A stretch of 64,000 nucleotides of DNA from Castellaniella sp040276085 (GCF_040276085.1 NZ_JBELOK010000001.1:371280-435279), one strand, 5' to 3'. Positions 17,828 through 27,447 are shown, numbered from the stretch's first letter. A program made the numbers and translations. Notes: a model not told the origin generated them from the letters alone.

Positions 17828-19621
17828 TTACTTGGCCTCGGTCTGGCGCAGACGGATATGCAGTTCTCGAAGCTGCTTTTCGTCGACGGGAGACGGCGCC
17901 TGAACGAGGAGGTCTTGTGCCCGCTGGGTTTTGGGAAACGCGATGACGTCGCGGATAGAATCCGCGCCGGCCATCAGGGTAACCAGGCGATCCAGACCGA
18001 AGGCCAGGCCACCATGCGGCGGTGCGCCAAACTGCAGGGCATCCAGCAAGAAGCCAAACTTGGCACGTGCCTCTTCTTCGTCAATCTTGAGCGCTTTAAA
18101 CACCTTGGTTTGAACATCAGCACGGTGGATACGCTCGGAGCCACCACCGACTTCCCAGCCATTCATGACCATATCGTAGGCTCGGGCCAATGCCTTGCCA
18201 GGATCGGTTTCGAGGAAGTCTTCGTGGCCTGCCTTTGGGCAGGTAAACGGGTGATGTGCCGCGGTATAGCGGTTTTCAGCCTCATCGTACTCGAACATGG
18301 GGAAATCCACCACCCAGAGCGGCTTCCAGCCAGCCTGGAACAAACCATGCTGACGACCGAACTCGCTGAGGCCAATTTTGACCCGCAAGGCGCCAATGGC
18401 GTCGTTGACCACTTTGCTACGATCCGCACCAAAAAAGATGAGGTCGCCATTTTGGGCACCAGTACGCTGGATCAGACCTTGCAGCGCCTGGGCGTGAATA
18501 TTTTTGACGATCGGCGACTGCAGGCCCTCGGGGATGGCCGAGGCGTCGTTGACCTTGATGTAAGCCAGACCACGGGCACCATAGATACCAACAAACTGGG
18601 TGTAGGCATCGATTTCGCTGCGCGGCATGCTGGCGCCACCCGGCACCCGCAAGGCCACCACGCGGCAGGCCGGATCTTTGGCCGGGCCGGAAAACACCTT
18701 GAAATCCACATCCTGCATCAGGTCGGCCACATCAGTGAACTCGAGATTGATACGCAGATCGGGTTTATCGGACCCATAGCGACGCATGGCCTCGCCCCAG
18801 CCCATCACAGGGAAGGTATCGGGCAGTGCAACATCCAGCACCTGACGGTAGATCTCACGAACCATGCCCTCGAAGATCTCACGGATCTCGACTTCGTTGA
18901 GGAAGGAGGTTTCACAATCGATCTGGGTGAATTCGGGTTGCCGGTCGGCGCGGAGATCTTCGTCGCGGAAGCACTTGGTGATCTGGTAGTAACGATCGAA
19001 ACCGGCGACCATCAACATTTGCTTGAACAACTGCGGCGACTGCGGCAGGGCAAAGAACTCGCCCGGATTGACGCGCGACGGCACCAGATAATCACGTGCA
19101 CCTTCGGGGGTGCTGCGCGTGAGCATCGGGGTTTCGATGTCGATGAAGCCCAGCTTATCCAGATAGTTGCGCGCCACCATCGACACCCGATAGCGCAGCA
19201 TCAGATTGCGTTGCATCTGCGGCCGGCGCAGATCAAGTACCCGGTGCGTCAGGCGCGTGGTTTCAGACAGATTGTCATCGTCCAGCTGGAACGGCGGGGT
19301 AACTGAAGGATTAAGGATTTCGAGCTCGCGGCAGAGAATCTCAACATCACCCGATTGAAGATCGGGATTGCGCGTGCCCTCGGGGCGCATGCGCACCAGA
19401 CCCGTAATCCGCAGGCAGTACTCGTTGCGGATACGTTCTGCTGTGCCAAATGCGGCCTGATTGTCGGGATCAACCACGATTTGTGCCAGACCGGCACGAT
19501 CGCGCAGATCGATGAAGATCACGCCGCCGTGGTCACGACGACGATGCACCCAGCCAAACAAAGTGACGGTCTGGTCGAGGTGGGATTTGGACACCTCACC
19601 GGTGTAGCAGGTACGGTTCAA
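17828..19621 (-). CDS. aspS: Aspartyl-tRNA synthetase
   Basis: A class II aminoacyl-tRNA synthetase charging tRNA-Asp. The N-terminal OB-fold has LFGWVHRRRDHGGVIFIDLRDR, motif 2 is YYQITKCFRDEDLRADRQPEFTQ (residue run interrupted here only by family-typical insertions), and motif 3 is GLAFGLDRLVTLMAG; a bacterial GAD insertion domain lies between. The start was set at TTG 19621, which gives NRTCYTGEV at the N-terminus as in Bordetella AspRS (there MRTCYTG), 597 residues, with GGAG upstream; an alternative TTG at 19648 adds nine residues. It follows DUF502 by 36 bp. Confidence 0.95.
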   Translation of the reverse strand: MNRTCYTGEVSKSHLDQTVTLFGWVHRRRDHGGVIFIDLRDRAGLAQIVVDPDNQAAFGTAERIRNEYCLRITGLVRMRPEGTRNPDLQSGDVEILCRELEILNPSVTPPFQLDDDNLSETTRLTHRVLDLRRPQMQRNLMLRYRVSMVARNYLDKLGFIDIETPMLTRSTPEGARDYLVPSRVNPGEFFALPQSPQLFKQMLMVAGFDRYYQITKCFRDEDLRADRQPEFTQIDCETSFLNEVEIREIFEGMVREIYRQVLDVALPDTFPVMGWGEAMRRYGSDKPDLRINLEFTDVADLMQDVDFKVFSGPAKDPACRVVALRVPGGASMPRSEIDAYTQFVGIYGARGLAYIKVNDASAIPEGLQSPIVKNIHAQALQGLIQRTGAQNGDLIFFGADRSKVVNDAIGALRVKIGLSEFGRQHGLFQAGWKPLWVVDFPMFEYDEAENRYTAAHHPFTCPKAGHEDFLETDPGKALARAYDMVMNGWEVGGGSERIHRADVQTKVFKALKIDEEEARAKFGFLLDALQFGAPPHGGLAFGLDRLVTLMAGADSIRDVIAFPKTQRAQDLLVQAPSPVDEKQLRELHIRLRQTEAK

Positions 19622-19657
19622 GAAAAACTCCGGGAAATTTGAAAGCAATACTGCCGG

Positions 19658-20308
19658 TTAATGTGATGACAGAGACACGTCAGGCGTATCCGGGGGCAAT
19701 GGCGTGCCGGGCCGCGGCAACACCGGCGGGGCGACGACACCCATCGACACGACGTACTTCAGGGCGGCATCCACAGACATCTCGAGCACCTGGACATCGC
19801 CACGCGGCATCATCAGAAAAAACCCCGACGTAGGATTTGGCGTGGTGGGAACATACACGCTGATGAAATCGTCAACCAGCCACTGCGAGACTTCTTCGCA
19901 GGGTGTGCCGGTAAGAAAGCCGATGGTCCAGGCACCCTGGCGCGGATACTGCACCAGCACTGCCTGTCTGAATGCCTGGCCGTTAGGCGCAAACACGGTA
20001 TCGCTGACCTGCTTGACTGAATTATAAATGGAGCGCACCAACGGGATGCGACCCAACAGGGATTCCCAGCGGGACAAAATGGCACGGCCAATAAAATTGG
20101 CGCACAGCAGGCCTGTGATCAGGATGATCAACAGCACCAGAACGAGTTCGAAGCCCGGAATTGCCACACCAAACAAAACCTCTGGCGACAAAAACGAAGG
20201 CACCAGAGAATCCAGGGTATTTGCCAGCATCAGCAGCACCCAGACGGTGATCACCAGAGGCAGCCAGATCAGCAGCCCAGTGACGAAATAGCGTTTGAAA
20301 AATCGCAT
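19658..20308 (-). CDS. DUF502 family inner-membrane protein
   Basis: A 216-residue protein with two N-terminal membrane helices (about residues 8-32 and 50-72). The conserved segment RWESLLGRIPLVRSIYNSVKQVSD and a soluble domain with RQAVLVQYPRQGAWTIGFLTG and YVPTTPNPTSGFFLMMPR are hallmarks of DUF502. The family is widely conserved next to aspS in betaproteobacteria but has no assigned function. The Pro-rich C-terminal tail is variable. Confidence 0.9.
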   Translation of the reverse strand: MRFFKRYFVTGLLIWLPLVITVWVLLMLANTLDSLVPSFLSPEVLFGVAIPGFELVLVLLIILITGLLCANFIGRAILSRWESLLGRIPLVRSIYNSVKQVSDTVFAPNGQAFRQAVLVQYPRQGAWTIGFLTGTPCEEVSQWLVDDFISVYVPTTPNPTSGFFLMMPRGDVQVLEMSVDAALKYVVSMGVVAPPVLPRPGTPLPPDTPDVSLSSH

Positions 20309-20325
20309 GGGTCCTGTGACAGGCC

Positions 20326-20697
20326 TTAAGCCGGTGAGGCAGACGGACTGCCTGAAGAGGCCGTGCTGGCCGACGATGACGCAGTGCTGGCCAAAGACGC
20401 CGTGCTGGTTGCGCCCGTCGACGCCCCACTGGCGGGTGCGGCGTTTGAATTTCCGCCGGAGGCAGCATCTGAGTGGCTGGATGAGCCCAGCACGCCTTCG
20501 GAGTGCGACCCGGACTTACCGCGGAAATCGGTTTCGTACCAACCCGAGCCTTTGAGCCGGAAACCGGCTGCAGTCACTTGTTTTTCGTAGGTTCCCTGGC
20601 CACAGGCCGGGCAGGTGCTCAGGCGTGGATCGGAAATTTTCTGCAGCACGTCTTGCTGATGGCCACACTGGCTGCACCGGTAAACATAAATAGGCAC
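20326..20697 (-). CDS. FmdB-type zinc-ribbon protein with Ser/Ala-rich tail
   Basis: A 123-residue protein starting at GTG (AGGACA upstream). The first about 50 residues are the FmdB regulatory-protein domain: MPIYVYRCSQCGH, a second Cys pair in CPACGQ and KQVTAAGFRLKGSGWYETD. The four Cys should bind zinc. The last about 60 residues are low-complexity Ser, Ala, Gly and Thr, likely disordered. FmdB was named from methylotroph operons, but the family role is unclear. First gene of the fmdB-DUF502-aspS-nuclease operon. Confidence 0.9.
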   Translation of the reverse strand: MPIYVYRCSQCGHQQDVLQKISDPRLSTCPACGQGTYEKQVTAAGFRLKGSGWYETDFRGKSGSHSEGVLGSSSHSDAASGGNSNAAPASGASTGATSTASLASTASSSASTASSGSPSASPA

Positions 20698-20753
20698 AAT
20701 CTTGTCCTGTAAATCTCAACTGCCTGAATTCTAGTCCTTTTTGCAAGGATTAT

Positions 20754-22025
20754 TTAACTGAAGGCATTGGGCAGCATGAACATCACGGCTGCCACCAGCG
20801 TAGGAACAGCAGCCGCCCCCAGCAGCTTCAGCGGCGAGATCGAACCATCGCTGAAGCAGCCTTTGAGAATCGAAAAGCCCGCCGGGTTAGGCGCATTGGC
20901 GATAACTGTCAGGCCGCCTCCGGTGACCGCACCCGCCACCAGCATATAGCGCCAAAGCTCATCGGTACCCTCGACCAGAGAGCCCAGATACGTCAGTGCG
21001 GCATTATCAGTAACCGCCGTGAGCGCTGTAGCGCCCACATACAGCGCCAGGGGCGACAGACCTGCCAGCAGATCCTGCAACCACCACTGCTGCAAACCGC
21101 CCAACACCACCAGACCGGCCAGAAAGAAGCCCACCATCAGCCCCTCACGCAAGAGCAGAGGCGACTGATGGCGCTTATAGGCATGGGCATAGCCCATAAA
21201 GAGCACCAGCAGCCCCAGGAAGATCTTGATGTGATGCGAAGACAGCACCACCGCCAGCAAAAAGAGTACATGGACGAGGATGACTGCGCGGGACACCGGC
21301 GGCCGGGTGTCGGCCGGCGTACCGCCGATCTCGCCATTGAGCAAAAAGGGGCGGCAAATCCAGGTAAGCACCAGACCGTTGAACAGTACAGCAGCCACTG
21401 CGCGCCAGCCAAAGTGGGTGGCCATGAAGCCGGAATCCCAGCCAAACGTGTTTGCCACCATCAAGACCGGAGGAGCCGCGTAAGCGGTTAACACACCACC
21501 AATAGAGACATTGACGAACAGCACCCCGATGGCCAGGTACTTGAAACCATCCTGCCCGGGACGACAAAAATACGCCTGACGCAGCAGCAGCGCCGCCAGC
21601 GTCATGGCGGCTGGTTCGGTGATCAGTGACCCCGACAGCGGCACGAGCGTCATGATGACAAAGAAGCGGGAGAGCTCGTTGTTGACAGGCAACGCCCGGG
21701 CAACGACTTCCACCACCATGCGGATCAACTCGATGATGGGCCGGCTGGCGGCCACCACCATGATCACGAACACAAAGGCGGGTTCGGTAAAGTTGCGGGT
21801 GTCGAGATAGTCGACTGCACCCTTGACCCCAAGCGTGAGGGCCATCCAGACAAACAGCGCACAGGCCCAGACGCCAAACACTGCCTCGACTTCGGAAAGC
21901 ATGTGCCACAAGCCGGCGTGGGTCCCGCCCTTATTGGCCAGGCGCGCAAAGACGGGAACAGAAAATGTATGGATGATGGCAATGGCAAACAGTATGCTGG
22001 CCACGACTTCGGTGTGACTGACCAT
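20754..22025 (-). CDS. Putative Na+/H+ antiporter (Na_H_antiport_2 family)
   Basis: A 423-residue polytopic membrane protein with 11-12 predicted helices. Family features are the N-terminal HTEVVASILFAIAIIHTFSV, the PLSGSLITEPAAMTLAALLL segment, and TAVTDNAALTYLGSLVEG near the C-terminus; the Asp and Asn in TDNAALT are candidate ion-binding residues. The family is annotated as putative Na+/H+ antiporter, with transport activity inferred mainly from distant similarity. It ends 56 bp before fmdB; its start lies 102 bp after the GMC oxidoreductase on the same strand. Confidence 0.8.
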   Translation of the reverse strand: MVSHTEVVASILFAIAIIHTFSVPVFARLANKGGTHAGLWHMLSEVEAVFGVWACALFVWMALTLGVKGAVDYLDTRNFTEPAFVFVIMVVAASRPIIELIRMVVEVVARALPVNNELSRFFVIMTLVPLSGSLITEPAAMTLAALLLRQAYFCRPGQDGFKYLAIGVLFVNVSIGGVLTAYAAPPVLMVANTFGWDSGFMATHFGWRAVAAVLFNGLVLTWICRPFLLNGEIGGTPADTRPPVSRAVILVHVLFLLAVVLSSHHIKIFLGLLVLFMGYAHAYKRHQSPLLLREGLMVGFFLAGLVVLGGLQQWWLQDLLAGLSPLALYVGATALTAVTDNAALTYLGSLVEGTDELWRYMLVAGAVTGGGLTVIANAPNPAGFSILKGCFSDGSISPLKLLGAAAVPTLVAAVMFMLPNAFS

Positions 22026-22127
22026 GTCCGAGTCCGGTAAAGGGGTGTCTTCGAATGACCTGTATTGTGAGGGACAACACAGGCACCACAGGATTGCCTG
22101 ACGGCCTTTGGGTTCGCCAGAAGGGTG

Positions 22128-23744
22128 TCAGGCGCCGCTTAGAATCATGCGCGCGCCTTTCTCGGCGATCATGATGGTGGGCGAATTGGTATTGCCTGAC
22201 GTGATCACCGGCATGATCGACGCATCGATTACCCGCAGGTTTTCGATACCCCGGACACGAAGCTGGGGGTCGACCACCGCCAAAGGATCGACGCCCATTT
22301 TACATGTCCCGACGGGATGGAAAATGGTGGTGCCGATATCGCCCGCCGCGGATTCGAGCTGTGCCTGTGTTTGCACGGCTTCGCCAGGCAGGTACTCTTG
22401 CGGCTGATAGGGCGCCATGGCGGGCTGCGTCATGATGCGCCGGGTAAGGCGCAAGGCGTCGGCAGCCACCGCGCGATCTTCGGAGGTTTGCAGATAATTG
22501 CACAGAATATCGGGGTGATCGGCAACATTGGGCGAGGTAATACGCACATACCCCCGGCTGCTGGGTTGCAGATTGCAGATGGATGCCGTGAGCGCCGGAA
22601 ACCGGTGCAGAGGATCGCCAAATTTATCCAGCGACAAGGGCTGCACGTGGTATTCGAGATTGGCCCGCGTACGAGACGCATCAGAACGCGCAAACGCCCC
22701 AAGCTGAGACGGCGCCATGGATAACGGCCCACGGCGAAACAGGGCATATTGCATCCCCATATACGCCTTGCCCCACCAGGCATTGGCCAGGGTATTGAGT
22801 GTCATCCCCTTGGACAGCCGATAGATCATGCGCAGCTGCAGGTGATCCTGCAGGTTTTCGCCCACCCCTGGAAGATCGTGCACCACTGGAACCCCCAGCT
22901 GACGCAGGCGCTCTGCGGGCCCGACCCCCGACACTTGCAGCAATTGTGGTGAGCCAATAGACCCGGCCGCGAGGATGATCTCGCGCCCCGCCACGGCATG
23001 GCGGCGCAGACCATCTTGCACAAACGCCACGCCGGTGGCACGACGCCCGGAGAATTCGATGCGCTCGACACGGGCACCAGTAAGCACCTGCAGATTGGCA
23101 CGGCCCATGACCGGGTGCAAAAACGCCTTGGCTGCGTTCCAGCGCACACCGCGCCGCTGATTGACTTCGAAATAATTGCAGCCTTCGTTGTCGCCCCGGT
23201 TGAAATCGGGCGTGCGCTGGATGCCGGCCTGTGCCGCCGCATCACGAAACGCGTCGAGTACAGCCCAACGCAGACGCTGGGACTCTACCCGCCAGGTACC
23301 AGAGGCCCCGTGAAACTCGCTTTCACCACCGTGGTGGTCTTCGACATCCCGAAACAGCGGCAATACATCCTGCCAGCTCCAACCCGGATTGCCAAGCGAC
23401 TGCCAGTGGTCGTAATCGGCCGCCTGGCCACGCAGGTACAACATGCCATTGATGGAAGATGACCCGCCCAGCACACGCCCGCGTGGATAACCCAGAGAGC
23501 GGTAATTGAGGCCAGGATCGGGTTGTGTGTGATAACACCAATCGGTGCGCGGATTGCCAATGCAGTACAGATACCCCACCGGGATGTGGATCCAGCGCCA
23601 ATCATCCGGACCGCCGGCTTCGATCAGCAACACACGATGCTGTTTGGAAAGGCGATTGGCCAACAGGCAGCCTGCTGATCCGGCCCCAACAATGACGTAA
23701 TCAAACTGAAGCGTTGTTTCTGGTGCAGACGAACTGCTGGACAT
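22128..23744 (-). CDS. GMC family FAD-dependent oxidoreductase (choline dehydrogenase-like)
   Basis: A 538-residue glucose-methanol-choline oxidoreductase. The N-terminal FAD site is DYVIVGAGSAGCLLANRLS with LLIEAGG. GMC signature 1 is RGRVLGGSSSINGMLYLRG and signature 2 is AAGSIGSPQLLQVSGVG. The C-terminal active-site His is in TIFHPVGTCKMG and an Asn in ITSGNTNSPTIMIAEKGA. It should oxidise an alcohol; betaine aldehyde dehydrogenase or choline transport genes are absent nearby, so choline is not supported. The ATG at 23744 has AGGAGA upstream; a further 22 codons of open frame were not used. Confidence 0.9.
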   Translation of the reverse strand: MSSSSSAPETTLQFDYVIVGAGSAGCLLANRLSKQHRVLLIEAGGPDDWRWIHIPVGYLYCIGNPRTDWCYHTQPDPGLNYRSLGYPRGRVLGGSSSINGMLYLRGQAADYDHWQSLGNPGWSWQDVLPLFRDVEDHHGGESEFHGASGTWRVESQRLRWAVLDAFRDAAAQAGIQRTPDFNRGDNEGCNYFEVNQRRGVRWNAAKAFLHPVMGRANLQVLTGARVERIEFSGRRATGVAFVQDGLRRHAVAGREIILAAGSIGSPQLLQVSGVGPAERLRQLGVPVVHDLPGVGENLQDHLQLRMIYRLSKGMTLNTLANAWWGKAYMGMQYALFRRGPLSMAPSQLGAFARSDASRTRANLEYHVQPLSLDKFGDPLHRFPALTASICNLQPSSRGYVRITSPNVADHPDILCNYLQTSEDRAVAADALRLTRRIMTQPAMAPYQPQEYLPGEAVQTQAQLESAAGDIGTTIFHPVGTCKMGVDPLAVVDPQLRVRGIENLRVIDASIMPVITSGNTNSPTIMIAEKGARMILSGA

Positions 23745-23867
23745 GCGAGTGTCTCCTGGCTGGGCTATACAAAAGGCCTGATCTTTTTTTATGGACCAGT
23801 CTAGCCTCAATCAGCGACACACGCCAAGCGTGTCGCAAGAGAAGCAGCCGATGAATGCCCATGCCAG

Positions 23868-23896
23868 ACGGGTGCCGGCCAGACGGCGGCACCCGT
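23868..23896 (-). terminator. Perfect 10-bp hairpin after the DJ-1/PfpI gene
   Basis: ACGGGTGCCG (23868-23877) pairs with CGGCACCCGT (23887-23896) around a 9-nt loop, 10 bp after the stop codon of the minus-strand DJ-1 gene. There is no T tract, so it may be a Rho-assisted or mRNA-stabilising hairpin rather than a full intrinsic terminator. Confidence 0.45.
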
Positions 23897-23905
23897 AATA
23901 AACAC

Positions 23906-24484
23906 CTAGTGCGAGATGCGCGTACCCAGCACCGCCAGAAACTGCGCCAGCCAGGCAGGATGGGCCGGCCAGGCGGGTGCGGTTACCAAGTGCCCATCGG
24001 TGTGTGCCTGGTCGATGCCGATCTCGGCATACGTGCCCCCGGCCAGACGAACCTCGGGTGCGCAGGCGGGATACGCCGAGCAGGTACGCCCCTTGAGGAT
24101 GCCGGCCGCCGCAAGAATCTGCGCACCATGACAGATTGACGCAATGGGCTTTTTGGCCGCATCAAACGCCCGCACCATATCCAGCAATTTGTCATTCAGG
24201 CGCAGGTATTCGGGGGCCCGCCCGCCGACAATCACCAGGCCATCGTAGTGCGCAACGTCTACTTGGTCGAAATCGGCATTGAGCGTGAAATTATGCCCAC
24301 GCTTCTCGCTATAGGTTTGTGCACCTTCGAAATCATGGATGGCCGTGGCAATGGTGTCTCCGGATTTCTTGCCCGGACATACCGCATGCACTGTATGGCC
24401 CACCGCCTGCAGGGCCTGAAAAGGCACCATGGTTTCGTAATCTTCGGCGTAATCACCCACCAGCATCAATAGTTTCTTGGCCAT
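23906..24484 (-). CDS. DJ-1/PfpI family protein
   Basis: A 192-residue protein of the class I glutamine amidotransferase-like fold. KLLMLVGDYAEDYETMVPF holds the conserved Glu, and the nucleophile elbow is SICHGAQILAAAG with the reactive Cys followed by His. Family members are chaperones, glyoxalases or proteases; which applies here is unknown. Two adjacent ATGs exist; the second (24484) sits at a better distance from the GGGAG ribosome site and was used. Confidence 0.9.
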   Translation of the reverse strand: MAKKLLMLVGDYAEDYETMVPFQALQAVGHTVHAVCPGKKSGDTIATAIHDFEGAQTYSEKRGHNFTLNADFDQVDVAHYDGLVIVGGRAPEYLRLNDKLLDMVRAFDAAKKPIASICHGAQILAAAGILKGRTCSAYPACAPEVRLAGGTYAEIGIDQAHTDGHLVTAPAWPAHPAWLAQFLAVLGTRISH

Positions 24485-24525
24485 CATGATCTCCCTGGAA
24501 TTTGAAGCATTGCAAGAATGAAAAA

Positions 24526-24912
24526 TTAATCGTCCCAGCCCAACGTGCGCCCAGCTACGGGCATCGCGGCCAGCACATCCGTACCCACACGCTGAACCTC
24601 GGGGACAGACGCCGAGCGCTCGAGCACCCGGCCGGCATCACGGATCGAGCGGCAGCGCAGCTCGAAATACCGCAAACAGGTAACCCGCAGGAAAGAGGCA
24701 AAATTGGCGACCTCGTGACCACTGGCAAACACCTCGTCATGCAGCCGGGAAATCAGCTGATTGGTGGTGATGCTTTCTTCGTGAGCCATCTGAGACAGAA
24801 TGTCCCAGAAGAGATTTTCCAGCTTGATGTTGGTGACTACGCGATCGATCCGCACAGACCGGCTGCGTGATTCGTAGAGAATCGGATCTGTGCTGTAATA
24901 GATGTGACACAT
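24526..24912 (-). CDS. Ribbon-helix-helix domain protein (RHH_4 family)
   Basis: A 128-residue protein starting at ATG 24912 with AGGAGG just upstream. The N-terminus MCHIYYSTDP and the stretch RSRSVRIDRVVTNIKLENLF fit a ribbon-helix-helix DNA-binding fold: a beta strand (SVRIDRVVTNIKL), then helices to NQLISRLHDEVFASG and FASFLRVTCLRYFELR. Such proteins are often repressors of adjacent genes. It lies between the FAD dehydrogenase pair and the DJ-1 gene on the same strand, so it could control either; no target is proven. Confidence 0.8.
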   Translation of the reverse strand: MCHIYYSTDPILYESRSRSVRIDRVVTNIKLENLFWDILSQMAHEESITTNQLISRLHDEVFASGHEVANFASFLRVTCLRYFELRCRSIRDAGRVLERSASVPEVQRVGTDVLAAMPVAGRTLGWDD

Positions 24913-25027
24913 GTCGCCTCCTGCCCGGAAAACACTTCGCCTGACCACTCTATACATGCGATTGCTACGTTAAAGCTATCCGCCATATTGCCGGACAAGC
25001 CTTGCGACAGGCCCGGCAACACCTACA

Positions 25028-26596
25028 TCAGAGCTCTTTGCGAGCCATGCGATCCGCAATGTGCTCGGCCTGCCGGATTGCCAGAGACACGATGGTCAGT
25101 GTCGGGTTTTCTGCGCCGCTGGTGGTGAACTGGCTACCGTCCGAGATATATAGATTGGGAACTTCATGCGCCCGCCCATGCGGATCACACACGCCGTCCT
25201 CGGCTTTTTGGCTCATGCGGCATGTTCCCAGATTATGCGTGGAGGGATACGGCGGCGTCCGGAAGGTTCGGCTGGCCCCCGCAGCCTTGTACATGGCCTC
25301 GCTCTGGCGGAAAGCATGATCACGCATGGCCACATCGTTGGCATGATCATCGTAATGCACATTGGCCACAGGCAGGCCAAATTGATCCTTGACCGCCGAA
25401 TTGAGCGTGATGCGATTGGACGCCTGAGGCAGGTCTTCGCCCACGATCCACAGGCCGGCTGTCCGGGTGTAATCATCCATAAAGCCGGCAAACCCCTGCC
25501 CCCAGGCACCCGGATCCAGGAAGGCCGCATAAAACGACAGGCCCAGACTGATGGTTTCAAGCTCGTAGCCGCCCACAAAACCACGATCCGGCTTATGGAT
25601 GACCTCGTCCTGAACAATCCCCGCCATCGTGGTACCGCGATACATGTGAACCGGCTGGTCAAATACGGCATACACCGAACCCGTGGTATGCCGCATGTAG
25701 TTGCGCCCCACTTGGCCCGACCCATTTGCCAGCCCGTGAGCGAACTTTGAGGATTCGGACAGCAGGAGCAAACGGGGACTTTCGATGGAGTTTCCGGCAA
25801 CGCAAACCACCCGGGCCTTTTGGCGCTGCTCTTTGCCATCGGCATCAAAATACACCACACTGCTGATGTGGCCCTTTGCATCGTGCTCGATGCGTGACAC
25901 ATGGCAACCCGCGCGCAGCTCGAGCTTGCCGGTGGCTTCAGCCTTGGGGATTTCTGTGTAGAGCGTAGACCACTTGGCCGCCGACTTGCACCCCTGAAAG
26001 CAGAAACCCTGCTGGATACAGGCGCCCCGACCATCATAAGGAACACTGTTAATCGCCATATGGCCCGTGCTGACCTCTTTGTAGCCCAGCTTGGTGGCTC
26101 CGTTGTACATCACCTTGAAGTTATTGTTGCCCGGCAATCCGGGCAGGCCGTTGGTACGGGTGACACCCATCTTTTTCTCGGCACGCTCGTAGTAGGGATC
26201 CATTTCCTCGCGCGTCACCGGCCAATCGAGCAGGTTGGCCCCCTGGATATCTCCGTAGGTGCTCTTGGTCTTGAATTCGTGCGCTTGCAGGCGCAGCGAT
26301 GCTCCTGCCCAGTGGGTTGTGGTACCGCCCACTGTTTTGCAGATCCAGGCCGGAAGCCCGGGGAAATCACGGGCAATGCGCCAGGATCCCGAGGTGGTCC
26401 GGGGTTCAAGCCAGGCCAGTTGATTGAAGGACTCCCATTCGTCCTGAACAAAGGTAGCCGGGCTTTGCCGCTCTCCTGCCTCCAGGATCACCACCTGCAC
26501 ACCTTTCTGACAGAGTTCGTTAGCAAGCGTACCGCCGCCCGCACCCGACCCAATAATCACCACCACGCTGTCGTCGCTTTGTTGATACTTGGCCAT
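25028..26596 (-). CDS. GMC oxidoreductase, gluconate 2-dehydrogenase-type large FAD subunit
   Basis: A 522-residue flavoprotein. The dinucleotide site is VVVIIGSGAGGGTLANELC with VVILEAGER. The middle has TVGGTTTHWAGASLRL and the Cys-rich GACIQQGFCFQGCKSAAKWS, typical of membrane-associated gluconate/2-keto-gluconate/sorbitol dehydrogenase large subunits. The C-terminal active-site region is PSTHNLGTCRM with NPTLTIVSLAIRQAEHIAD. No signal peptide: the enzyme is expected to reach the periplasm with its Tat-dependent small subunit, encoded 80 bp upstream. The sugar-acid or alcohol substrate is unknown. No cytochrome c subunit gene follows. Confidence 0.9.
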   Translation of the reverse strand: MAKYQQSDDSVVVIIGSGAGGGTLANELCQKGVQVVILEAGERQSPATFVQDEWESFNQLAWLEPRTTSGSWRIARDFPGLPAWICKTVGGTTTHWAGASLRLQAHEFKTKSTYGDIQGANLLDWPVTREEMDPYYERAEKKMGVTRTNGLPGLPGNNNFKVMYNGATKLGYKEVSTGHMAINSVPYDGRGACIQQGFCFQGCKSAAKWSTLYTEIPKAEATGKLELRAGCHVSRIEHDAKGHISSVVYFDADGKEQRQKARVVCVAGNSIESPRLLLLSESSKFAHGLANGSGQVGRNYMRHTTGSVYAVFDQPVHMYRGTTMAGIVQDEVIHKPDRGFVGGYELETISLGLSFYAAFLDPGAWGQGFAGFMDDYTRTAGLWIVGEDLPQASNRITLNSAVKDQFGLPVANVHYDDHANDVAMRDHAFRQSEAMYKAAGASRTFRTPPYPSTHNLGTCRMSQKAEDGVCDPHGRAHEVPNLYISDGSQFTTSGAENPTLTIVSLAIRQAEHIADRMARKEL

Positions 26597-26676
26597 ATCG
26601 CCCCCACAAAGTTGTGTTCAATGTGTCGCGCATCACACCTTGGGCAAAACAATGCCCTTGGGTTATCACCGCATGC

Positions 26677-27243
26677 TCAGGAATTGAAAGGCGGTGGGCT
26701 GGCTGATGCGGGAGGATCCGGCAGCCAGGTAAGGTCGTTGAAGCCCCGCTTGATGTAGCCACCCTTGGACCAGGACTCACCTTGATAACCAAAATGCTTG
26801 TAGGCCATCTGGTTGTCGTATAGAGAGGTAATGCATTGCCCGCGTACTTTCTGGAAGAACGCATCGGACTGCATGGCAGTGAGGATATCCAGTTGCTTGT
26901 CGGCGGGTGCTTTTAACCAGCTGCCCCCTGCCCGCTTGTCCAGCGCAGCCACGCCATCGCTTACCAGGGTATGGACCTTATCATCCCGGCTGGCCTCATC
27001 AAGGTCTTTGACAAGAATTGCATAGACGGCATCTGGCAGGTCTTTGTGGGGATACAGCCGTTTGGCCATCGTCAGCAGCGTATCGGCCTGATGCTGGTTG
27101 AGCGTGTGAACTTCGAGGGCCCAGACTCTGGAAGGGGCCAGTGCCGCCAGCAAGGTACCGCTGGTAAGCACGCCTGTCAGTACGACAGCACCCTTGAGGA
27201 ATGTTCGCCTGGAATGATGGCGAATAATCACGGGTTGTTCCAT
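26677..27243 (-). CDS. Gluconate 2-dehydrogenase subunit 3 family protein, Tat-exported
   Basis: A 188-residue small subunit. A twin-arginine signal (HHSRRTFLKGAVVLTGVL) is followed by ALEVHTLNQHQADTLLTMAKRLYPH and a C-terminal WSKGGYIKRGFNDLTWLPDP, as in the gluconate 2-dehydrogenase subunit 3 family. It should carry the FAD subunit across the membrane by the Tat system. The ATG at 27243 has GGGAGA upstream; the longer frame is unsupported. Confidence 0.88.
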   Translation of the reverse strand: MEQPVIIRHHSRRTFLKGAVVLTGVLTSGTLLAALAPSRVWALEVHTLNQHQADTLLTMAKRLYPHKDLPDAVYAILVKDLDEASRDDKVHTLVSDGVAALDKRAGGSWLKAPADKQLDILTAMQSDAFFQKVRGQCITSLYDNQMAYKHFGYQGESWSKGGYIKRGFNDLTWLPDPPASASPPPFNS

Positions 27244-27447
27244 TTTTGTCTCCCGGTTTATGTGGAATGCCACCCCTGGGGGGCGGACCATACACCTTGA
27301 TGCAACCCCAATCGGCCGGATTCAGGTGCCCGGCTTTCCTCGATATGGTGTGCTCATTATGGTGCGAGAGAGACAAGCCTGGGTAACAGCGGGTTGCTAC
27401 ATGACAAAAAATTGGTACCAGGCTGGCGCAATACCTGGCCGGCAAAA

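Noticed and set aside
17858..19306. 482-codon open frame antisense to aspS
   Set aside because: Shadow of aspS; no family signature and low-complexity character.
23814..23836. GCGACAC/GTGTCGC inverted repeat upstream of the GMC oxidoreductase
   Set aside because: Seven-bp stem without T tract or known operator match; not enough to call a terminator or binding site.
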